The notes under the pieces were generated by a model. That model was not told the DNA's origin. It saw only the letters and a program-made list of their open reading frames with translations, and made no database searches. The position numbers and the translations under genes are program-made. 20,058 nucleotides of DNA from an uncultured Collinsella sp. (GTDB lineage: Bacteria; Actinomycetota; Coriobacteriia; Coriobacteriales; Coriobacteriaceae): the NCBI GenBank assembly GCA_900554325.1, contig USHA01000035.1:1-20058 (forward strand), written 5' to 3'. This document shows, piece after piece, positions 14,990 through 20,058 of this stretch. Position 1 is the stretch's first letter, and each line of letters begins with the position of its first letter.

Positions 14990-15328
14990 ATGGCAACCAA
15001 AGAAGAAATCTCGATGGTTGGATTCGAGATTGTCGCATACGCAGGTGACGCCCAGACCGATCTGCTTGCAGCGCTCGATGCTGCTCGCGAGGGCGATTTT
15101 GAGAAGGCCGAACAGCTGCACAAGGATGCCAGCGATGCACTTATCGGCGCCCACGACACGCAGACCAAGCTGCTTTCGCAGGAGGCCGGCGGTGGCGAGA
15201 TGGAGATGACCTTCATCATGGCTCACGCTCAGGACACTCTCATGACCACTATGATCCTGGAGAAGCAGGCCCGCTTTACCATCGATGCCTACAAGCGCAT
15301 CGCCGAGCTCGAGGCCAAGCTCGCCTAA
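14990..15328 (+). CDS. lacF: PTS lactose-specific EIIA component
   Basis: This 112-residue soluble phosphocarrier accepts phosphate from HPr and donates it to the EIIB cysteine of LacE-type permeases. The whole protein is the IIA-lac helical-bundle domain, with GFEIVAYAGDAQTDLL near the N-terminus. The phosphorylated histidine is H79 in MAHAQDTLMTT. D82 corresponds to the aspartate that binds the metal at the centre of the IIA-lac trimer. The length matches the family (about 105). The start follows AAAGGAA at good spacing. It is the only EIIA gene in the window and is preceded by its own control region and closed by a terminator at 15359-15389, so it is probably transcribed alone and shared by the three EIICB proteins. 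Confidence 0.95.
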   Translation: MATKEEISMVGFEIVAYAGDAQTDLLAALDAAREGDFEKAEQLHKDASDALIGAHDTQTKLLSQEAGGGEMEMTFIMAHAQDTLMTTMILEKQARFTIDAYKRIAELEAKLA

Positions 15329-15358
15329 CGAGCCCTCACAACCAAGTCCCCTTCCAAA

Positions 15359-15389
15359 AGCTCTGCCGCTACCCGCGGCAGGGCTTTTT
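15359..15389 (+). terminator. Intrinsic terminator of lacF
   Basis: AGCTCTGCCGC (15359-15369) pairs with GCGGCAGGGCT (15375-15385; one G-U pair), followed by a TTTTT run (15385-15389). It lies 31 bases after the lacF stop. Confidence 0.92.
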
Positions 15390-15402
15390 CTGTCCTCCTC
15401 CA

Positions 15403-15469
15403 AGTTGCGGTGAAATAGGGACTGAATAGGGGCCGACGGGCGCAAAACAATCCCTATTCCACCGCAACT
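15403..15469. repeat. Long inverted repeat, second family
   Basis: Arms of 19 bases at 15403-15421 and 15451-15469 match at 18 of 19 positions (AGTTGCGGTG...ATAGGGA) around a 29-base centre. It has no T-run and is not related in sequence to the TGTAACA repeats, but its arm-loop-arm design is similar. It lies between the lacF terminator and the next gene. Confidence 0.8.
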
Positions 15470-15586
15470 CATCCGGAGATAGTCATTGGGGACAGTCTTG
15501 GTGCGCTCTGTTCGTCTTCCCGTTCGTTTTTTGCTCGGTGGGTATACTTCCTTTCGCATTAAGCCCCGGACTGAGGAGGTATCCAA

Positions 15587-16600
15587 ATGCCGGATAACGG
15601 GTCAATACAAAAAAGAGACGCGCACGAGATGGCTCATGGGCGTCCTGTCCAGATAACCGAGCACACGACGGTAACCGAGCTGCAGCCCAGTCTGTCCGAT
15701 GTCGTGTGCGCAAACAAAAAGCTGCAGATTGGCTTTATCGTTGCGCTCGTGGTACTGGCGCTGCTGTCGGGCTTTGTAGCTCGTCCGCATTTCGCCGATA
15801 CCAAGACTTGGGACTCCACCATCGAGGTCATCGATCAAAAGAAGGGCAATGTTTTGGCGCTCACGACCTCGTGCGTCGCCCTATCTGCGGGTATCACTGC
15901 GCTGCCGGGCGATACGGGAACGCCGGTTGCCGAGCAGCTCGCGCAGCTTTCGGGTAACTTGGGCATCGTGCTTGCCGTGCTCTACCTCGAGAAATACCTG
16001 CTGACCATTTTGTGGTCGGTTGGCCTGGGCATCCTGATCCCGTTTGCGCTGGTGCTCCTTGCGGTGTCGCTCGGCATTCACGGGCGCTGGAGCACGAGCG
16101 CCGTCCTGCGCCGCGTGGCGACTCGCGTGCTGGTGGTCGCCACGATCGGCATGGCGTTGGTGCCTGCAAGCGTATGGGTGTCGCAAAAGGTCGACGAAAC
16201 GTATCGAGTGAGCATCGAAGCGGCCGAGCAAAAGGCGGCCGACGCTGCGGGTACGGCAAATAGTGATAGCTCCAAAGCAAGCAAGAAAAAGACCGAGTCC
16301 ACAGAGTCCAAGAACGTGCTTGAGCAGCTTGCCGACGGTGCCTCAAGCCTGGTCACGTCGGTAACCAGTGGTGCCAAGCAGATGACCGACGAGATCGTGC
16401 AGCAGGTGACCGACCTTATCGAAGGCGTCATCGTGATGATCGTGACCTCGTGCGTGATTCCATTGCTGGTGCTCGCGGCGTTTTTGTGGCTGGGGCACAC
16501 CCTGCTGGAGATTGATATTTCCGGCCCGGCGAACTATTTGACGGGTCGCTTTCTGAGCGCTCCGTCCAAGCACGCCAAAAAGGGCGGGCAGTCCGAGTAG
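15587..16600 (+). CDS. Unrecognised multi-pass membrane protein
   Basis: I do not recognise this 337-residue protein. It has a polar N-terminus (1-46), a first membrane segment at about 48-65, and a loop to about 120 containing a mildly hydrophobic stretch (about 89-106). Further membrane segments are at about 124-163 (probably two), 180-198 and 279-303. Between the last two is a charged region (about 200-275) rich in Ala, Lys, Ser and Glu that may form a coiled coil or amphipathic helix. The tail is short and basic. GGAGGT lies 6 bases before the ATG, a strong site, and TATACT at 15543 may be a -10. It is flanked by its own terminator and by the lacF terminator, so it looks like a separate unit inserted among lac genes. 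A role in lactose use is not supported by sequence. Confidence 0.85.
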   Translation: MPDNGSIQKRDAHEMAHGRPVQITEHTTVTELQPSLSDVVCANKKLQIGFIVALVVLALLSGFVARPHFADTKTWDSTIEVIDQKKGNVLALTTSCVALSAGITALPGDTGTPVAEQLAQLSGNLGIVLAVLYLEKYLLTILWSVGLGILIPFALVLLAVSLGIHGRWSTSAVLRRVATRVLVVATIGMALVPASVWVSQKVDETYRVSIEAAEQKAADAAGTANSDSSKASKKKTESTESKNVLEQLADGASSLVTSVTSGAKQMTDEIVQQVTDLIEGVIVMIVTSCVIPLLVLAAFLWLGHTLLEIDISGPANYLTGRFLSAPSKHAKKGGQSE

Positions 16601-16634
16601 CTAAAACAGCTGTATATACCGGGGAATACCGCCG

Positions 16635-16673
16635 AAGGGCGGCAGAGACACGTTCTCGGCCGCCCTTTTGTTT
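16635..16673 (+). terminator. Intrinsic terminator after the membrane protein
   Basis: AAGGGCGGC (16635-16643) pairs with GCCGCCCTT (16659-16667), followed by TTTTGTTT (16666-16673). Confidence 0.9.
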
Positions 16674-16728
16674 GTTGAATACGTGGCAGGGTGGGCTTTC
16701 CCCGATTCCAAACGGTCAGCAATCATCC

Positions 16729-16814
16729 GCGAACGGTATTTGTTCAAAAAAGAACAAAGATAAACAAATAGTTGTTGCAGTTAGTGTTCGAATGTGTTCA
16801 AATAAACAAGAACA
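16729..16814 (+). promoter_or_regulatory. Operator-like cluster upstream of lacAB
   Basis: It contains GCGAACGGTATTTGTTC (16729-16745), which also occurs in near-identical form upstream of regulator B; the inverted repeat TTTGTTC-AAAAAA-GAACAAA (16739-16758); the direct repeat GTGTTC (16784-16789 and 16794-16799); and TGTTC...GAACA (16795-16814). The GTTC/GAAC halves suggest one dimeric regulator with several sites. No DeoR-type LacR is encoded in the window. Confidence 0.5.
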
Positions 16815-16908
16815 GTGAAGAACCGCACATTCAGATGCCCGGACCTGAACGCGATTCAACACTTCCAAACAGAAACTACGCACCTGCGTATCTCTCAAGG
16901 AGGATGTC

Positions 16909-17337
16909 ATGAGGGTTGTAATCGCTTCCGATGCCGACGGTATGTCGATGAAGGAGTCCATCAAGGAGATGCTCATCGCCGACGGTCACGAGGTCGTCGA
17001 CTATTCCGAGACCCCTGCCGCGGACTTTGTCGATTCCGCGACCGCCGTTGCCAAGGACCTGCTGGAGCACAAGGATTCCCAGGGCTTCGCATTCGATAAG
17101 TACGGCGTCGGCTCCTATATGGCCGCCGTCAAGATCAAGGGCATGGTCGTCGCCAACATTTCCGACGAGCGTTCCGCTTACATGACCCGCGAGCACAACG
17201 GCTCGCGCATGGTCACCATGGGCCCGGGCGTTGTGGGCACCGAGGTCGCCAAGAAGATCGCCCGCGAGTTCCTGCGCGCCCAGTACGCCGGCGGCCGTCA
17301 CCAGATCCGTGTCGACATGCTCAACAAGATGGCCTAA
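16909..17337 (+). CDS. lacA: Galactose-6-phosphate isomerase subunit LacA
   Basis: This 142-residue subunit, with LacB, isomerises galactose-6-phosphate to tagatose-6-phosphate in the cytoplasm. It belongs to the RpiB/LacAB fold. The block KIKGMVVANISDERSAYMTR, the H96-N97 pair in REHNGSRM, and the C-terminal GGRHQIRVDMLNKM are nearly identical in lactococcal and staphylococcal LacA. As usual for LacA, the CGTG loop of LacB is absent (DKYGVGSYM instead), so it needs LacB for activity. The length matches the family (about 141). The start is fixed by AAGGAGG 5 bases upstream of the ATG. lacB follows after 63 bases on the same strand. Confidence 0.96.
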   Translation: MRVVIASDADGMSMKESIKEMLIADGHEVVDYSETPAADFVDSATAVAKDLLEHKDSQGFAFDKYGVGSYMAAVKIKGMVVANISDERSAYMTREHNGSRMVTMGPGVVGTEVAKKIAREFLRAQYAGGRHQIRVDMLNKMA

Positions 17338-17400
17338 CGAGAGCCACCGAGAACTCGAACTTCTACCTCAACTTGTGAATTCAGACGAAAGGACGTTCTG

Positions 17401-17925
17401 ATGAAGAAGACCATCGCAATCGGTTGCGACCATATCGTTACGGACGAGAAGATCTATCTGGCCGACCGCCTGGAGCAGGCTGGCTACAAGGTGCTCGACT
17501 GCGGCACCTACAGCCACACCCGTACGCACTATCCCATCTACGGCAAGGCCGTGGGCGAGGCCGTTGCCAGCGGCAAGGCCGACTTTGGCGTGGCCCTGTG
17601 CGGCACCGGCATCGGCATCACCAACGCCGTCAACAAGGTTCCCGGCGCCCGTTGCGCCCTGGTCCGCGACATGACCTCTGCCCTGTATGCCCGTCGCGAG
17701 CTCAACGCCAACATCGTGGGCTTTGGCGGCAAGATCACCGGCGAGTTCCTGATGGCCGATATCATGCTTGCCTTCCTGGAGGAGCCCTACGAGAAGACTC
17801 CCGAGCACGACGCCCTGATCGCCAAGATCGATGCCTGCAACAAGGCCGACGCCGAGGCTCAGGCTGACCCGCACTTCTTTGACGAGTTCCTCGAGAAGTG
17901 GGACCGCGGCGAGTATCACGACTAA
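17401..17925 (+). CDS. lacB: Galactose-6-phosphate isomerase subunit LacB
   Basis: This 174-residue partner of LacA completes the galactose-6-phosphate isomerase. The N-terminal IAIGCDHIVTDEK (with H11), CGTYSHTRTHYPI, the CGTGIGITNAVNKVPG loop with C67, and LVRDMTSALYARRELNAN are classic LacB blocks, and the C-terminus FLEKWDRGEYHD is the family ending. The length is usual (about 171). The ATG at 17401 follows GAAAGGA. It is the second gene of a lacAB unit. A hairpin (17934-17951) follows directly, and the next gene, lacX, starts 230 bases later, with a possible terminator in between. Confidence 0.97.
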   Translation: MKKTIAIGCDHIVTDEKIYLADRLEQAGYKVLDCGTYSHTRTHYPIYGKAVGEAVASGKADFGVALCGTGIGITNAVNKVPGARCALVRDMTSALYARRELNANIVGFGGKITGEFLMADIMLAFLEEPYEKTPEHDALIAKIDACNKADAEAQADPHFFDEFLEKWDRGEYHD

Positions 17926-17933
17926 GGGGTTCC

Positions 17934-17951
17934 GGCGTTCTACCGAACGCC
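17934..17951 (+). other. Hairpin directly after lacB
   Basis: GGCGTTC (17934-17940) pairs with GAACGCC (17945-17951) around a 4-base loop, 8 bases past the stop. No T-run follows, so it is more likely a 3'-end protection or processing element than a terminator. Confidence 0.6.
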
Positions 17952-18069
17952 AGACCGGCCGACGCTGCGAAGCCATCTGGCGGGCGAGCTGCTCTGATAA
18001 AACTTTTGCTTGCTGAGCTTGTGTGCTTCGTTTTGGCGGTACCCGGCATTCTGCAGCTTTTTAATTGAC

Positions 18070-18105
18070 GGCTCGCGTTTCTGTGATGGGGCGCGGGCCG
18101 GTTTT
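18070..18105 (+). terminator. Possible terminator between lacB and lacX
   Basis: GGCTCGCG (18070-18077) pairs with CGCGGGCC (18092-18099; one G-U pair) and is followed by GGTTTTC. The short T-run makes it weak. If real, lacX-lacC would be transcribed at a lower level than lacAB or from a separate start; I see no clear promoter in the gap 17926-18155. Confidence 0.4.
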
Positions 18106-18155
18106 CTATCAGCCCTATTGACTTGGTGGGCTGTCGTAAGAAAGGGAAGGCTCCT

Positions 18156-19037
18156 ATGGAGTTTGTTCTTGATAACGGTTCTATCCGCGTGGCACTGAGC
18201 ACGGCGGGCGGGTCGTTCACTTCTATTGCGGCCAACGGTCGCGAGTATCTGTGGCAGGGCGATCCGGCGGTGTGGTCGGGCCAGGCACCTATTTGCTTCC
18301 CGATCTGCGGCGGTCTTCGTGACGGTCGCGCAATGACCATGGGCGGCCGCGAGGTCAAGCTCGCCCGCCACGGCTTTGCGCGCAAACAGGAGTGGAAGCT
18401 CGAGGAGCAGGGCGACAACATGGTCGCGCTGAGCCTAAGCTCTGCCGACCATGCCGAGTTGCTCGAGCAGTACCCGTATCCGTTTAAGATCGTTGCTCGT
18501 TACACGATCGATTCGGAAAAGGTGGCCGTTTCGTACGAGGTGATCAATGAGGGCACCGAGGACATGCCGTTTTTTGTGGGCGGTCACCCCGGCTTTAAGT
18601 GCCCGCTCGACGAGGGCGAGTCCTATGACGACTACGAGCTCCGTTTTGAGCAGCGCGAGGCCGCTGAGCTCTGTACTGCCGTTCCCTCGACGGGCTTGAT
18701 TGATGTTGAGCATCGCAGCAAGAATCCCATGATCGACCAGAACCTGCCGCTGACCCACGAACTCTTCGACTTCGCGGAGACCATCTTTGACGTGCTTGAG
18801 AGCCGCGTGGTTACGCTGACCAAGAAAACTGAGGACAAGGGCGTGCGCCTGACGTTCCCCGATATGCCGTACCTGATTGTGTGGAGCAAGCCCGAGGGCG
18901 ACTTTGTGGCTGTTGAACCGTGGGGCGGCCTGTCCACCTGCTCCGACGAGGACGATATTCTGGAGCACAAGCGTGGCTGCCTGGTTGCCAAGCCGGGGGA
19001 GACCGTTACCCGCGGCTTTGAGATCGAGATCCTTTAA
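18156..19037 (+). CDS. lacX: Aldose 1-epimerase family protein LacX
   Basis: This 293-residue cytoplasmic protein of the galactose-mutarotase-like fold resembles LacX of the lactococcal lac operon. Matching blocks are GREYLWQGDPAVWSGQAPI, FPICGGLRDG, the histidine-containing ARHGFARK (H72), GGHPGFKCPLDEGESYDDY (H144) and VAVEPWGGLST, whose E254 corresponds to the catalytic base. The His/His/Glu set is intact, so it is probably an active sugar or sugar-phosphate mutarotase; the exact substrate of LacX proteins is not settled. The ATG at 18156 is chosen because AAAGGGAAGG lies 5 bases upstream; the frame is open further 5' from a TTG at 18123 without a better site. lacC follows after 53 bases with a hairpin between. 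Confidence 0.92.
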   Translation: MEFVLDNGSIRVALSTAGGSFTSIAANGREYLWQGDPAVWSGQAPICFPICGGLRDGRAMTMGGREVKLARHGFARKQEWKLEEQGDNMVALSLSSADHAELLEQYPYPFKIVARYTIDSEKVAVSYEVINEGTEDMPFFVGGHPGFKCPLDEGESYDDYELRFEQREAAELCTAVPSTGLIDVEHRSKNPMIDQNLPLTHELFDFAETIFDVLESRVVTLTKKTEDKGVRLTFPDMPYLIVWSKPEGDFVAVEPWGGLSTCSDEDDILEHKRGCLVAKPGETVTRGFEIEIL

Positions 19038-19054
19038 CGAGTTATCGTATGTTT

Positions 19055-19074
19055 GGGGCGGGTCATGCCGCCCC
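19055..19074 (+). other. Intercistronic hairpin lacX-lacC
   Basis: GGGGCGG (19055-19061) and CCGCCCC (19068-19074) form a perfect 7-bp GC stem with a 6-base loop, ending 5 bases before the lacC ribosome binding site (AGGAG, 19080-19084). Its position could protect the upstream message or tune lacC translation. Confidence 0.65.
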
Positions 19075-19090
19075 GGAACAGGAGTTCAAT

Positions 19091-20026
19091 ATGATTCTGA
19101 CCGTTACCATGAACCCGTCGATCGATACGCGCTATCAACTCGACAAGCTGATCATCGACGACGTTAACCGCGTGACGCCCGAAAAGACCGCTGGCGGTAA
19201 GGGCCTCAACGTGAGCCGTGTGCTGCTGCAGCTGGGCGACGACGTGCTCGCGACCGGCCTGCTCGGCGGCCACATGGGTGCCTATATGGCTGAGCTTATG
19301 GATGCCGATGGCGTCAAGAACGACTTTGTGCCCATCGCCGGTGAGACGCGCATTTGCCTGAATATCCTGCACGAGGGCAATCAGACCGAGCTTTTGGAGA
19401 GCGGTCCGCAGATCGCCCCGGCCGAGCTCGAGGCCTTTACGGCCAAGTTTGCCGAGCTTGCAGCGAAGGCGGACGTTGTGACGCTTTCGGGTTCGCTGCC
19501 GCGTGGGGTCGATGCCGGCTACTATGCCGAGCTCGTCAAGATCGCCGAGGAGGCGGGCGCCAAGGTGCTGCTCGACACCTCGGGTGCATCGCTGGAGGCC
19601 GCGCTGGAGTCCGACGCTAAGCCTGAGCTCGTAAAGCCCAACCTGACCGAGATTAACGGCCTGCTGGGTACGTCCTTTACGACCGATGATGTCGATGCCC
19701 TGCGCGAGGCGCTTGCCGCCGATGACCGCTTTGCCGGTATTCCCTGGGTTGTCGTTTCGATGGGCGCTGCCGGTTCGGTGGGCTTCCATGAGGGCCGCGC
19801 GTTCCGCGCCAAGACGCCCGCGATTGCGGCTGTGAACGCGACTGGTTCCGGTGACTCGACCATCGCCGGCTTTGCGCACGCCATTGCTGCTGGTGCCGAC
19901 GATGTCACGGTGCTCAAGACCGCCAATACCTGCGGCAAGCTCAACGCCCTGGATCCCAAGACCGGCCATCTGGTCATGGACCGCTGGGACGAGGTCTACG
20001 ACAGCGTTGAGGTCACGGAGCTTTAG
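19091..20026 (+). CDS. lacC: Tagatose-6-phosphate kinase LacC (PfkB family)
   Basis: This 311-residue cytoplasmic kinase phosphorylates tagatose-6-phosphate with ATP to tagatose-1,6-bisphosphate. It is a full-length PfkB/ribokinase-type protein; LacC is usually about 310 residues. The first PfkB signature is TAGGKGLNVSRVLLQLG (residues 33-49). The second is NATGSGDSTIAGF (249-261), with catalytic base D255 and the anion-hole GSGD. The N-terminal MILTVTMNPSID is typical of LacC and 1-phosphofructokinase. Fructose-1-phosphate kinase is the main alternative, but lacAB and lacX next door favour LacC. The ATG at 19091 is chosen over upstream in-frame starts because AGGAG lies 6 bases before it. 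The lacD aldolase expected next is beyond the window. Confidence 0.93.
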   Translation: MILTVTMNPSIDTRYQLDKLIIDDVNRVTPEKTAGGKGLNVSRVLLQLGDDVLATGLLGGHMGAYMAELMDADGVKNDFVPIAGETRICLNILHEGNQTELLESGPQIAPAELEAFTAKFAELAAKADVVTLSGSLPRGVDAGYYAELVKIAEEAGAKVLLDTSGASLEAALESDAKPELVKPNLTEINGLLGTSFTTDDVDALREALAADDRFAGIPWVVVSMGAAGSVGFHEGRAFRAKTPAIAAVNATGSGDSTIAGFAHAIAAGADDVTVLKTANTCGKLNALDPKTGHLVMDRWDEVYDSVEVTEL

Positions 20027-20055
20027 GGTTACGGCGTTTTACAAACACCGTAACC
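20027..20055 (+). other. Hairpin directly after lacC
   Basis: GGTTACGGCGTTT (20027-20039) pairs with AAACACCGTAACC (20043-20055) at 12 of 13 positions around a 3-base loop, starting right at the lacC stop. The window ends 3 bases later, so a T-run cannot be judged. Confidence 0.7.
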
Positions 20056-20058
20056 GGC

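Larger units (their letters stand above)
16601..16908 (+). other. Gap upstream of lacA: terminator and AT-rich control region
   Basis: This 308-base gap holds the preceding terminator and then an AT-rich lacA leader with an operator-like cluster at 16729-16814. The last 90 bases lead to a strong ribosome binding site, AAGGAGG (16897-16903). No gene or confident promoter hexamers were found. Confidence 0.6.

Noticed and set aside
14771..15586. 271-codon minus-strand frame opposite lacF and both flanking gaps
   Set aside because: It crosses lacF, its terminator and an inverted repeat; the translation shows no recognisable family and lacks a start signal.
17926..18155. Riboswitch or small gene in the lacB-lacX gap
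   Set aside because: Only simple hairpins are seen; no known riboswitch consensus, and short frames lack ribosome binding sites.

Overview
This window is a lactose and beta-galactoside utilisation locus built on the phosphotransferase (PTS) and tagatose-6-phosphate route. The coding DNA is GC-rich, the promoter gaps are AT-rich, and start codons are mostly preceded by AGGAG-like ribosome binding sites. Together with a lac gene set of lactococcal type, this points to a high-GC gut bacterium of the Collinsella/Coriobacteriia kind. That assignment is inference from composition and content; no rRNA or marker gene is present.

Layout. Positions 122 to 14774 hold three paralogous cassettes, A, B and C. 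Each has a minus-strand pair encoding a lactose-type PTS EIICB permease and a GH1 6-phospho-beta-galactosidase, plus a divergent plus-strand LacI-family regulator. Cassette A: lacG 122-1543, lacE 1619-3397, regulator 3673-4683. Cassette B: lacE 5097-6857, lacG 7033-8475, regulator 8817-9854; here lacG is transcribed before lacE, the reverse of A and C. Cassette C: lacG 10131-11570, lacE 11637-13412, regulator 13770-14774. From 14990 on, every gene is on the plus strand: lacF (EIIA), an unrecognised membrane protein, lacA, lacB, lacX (aldose-1-epimerase-like) and lacC. The lacD aldolase is not in the window.

How the parts work together. LacF should pass phosphate to the EIIB cysteine of all three permeases, none of which carries its own EIIA domain. 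Each permease imports and phosphorylates a beta-galactoside. The partner GH1 enzyme releases galactose-6-phosphate, LacAB converts it to tagatose-6-phosphate, and LacC phosphorylates that to tagatose-1,6-bisphosphate. LacX probably interconverts sugar anomers.

Regulation and non-coding structure. Each divergent promoter gap carries LacI-type operators that share the skeleton ATGnnnAC|GTnnnCAT but differ in the central triplets, as expected of three insulated switches. All three regulator genes also share an 11-mer, CGGTRARCGGT, upstream. Every lacE-lacG junction contains a strong hairpin, and clear intrinsic terminators close the minus-strand operons. The most unusual feature is a family of inverted-repeat units downstream of regulators A (four units) and B (two units). 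Their 15-base arms alternate in orientation about every 40 bases, with every loop exactly 25 bases. I do not recognise this family.
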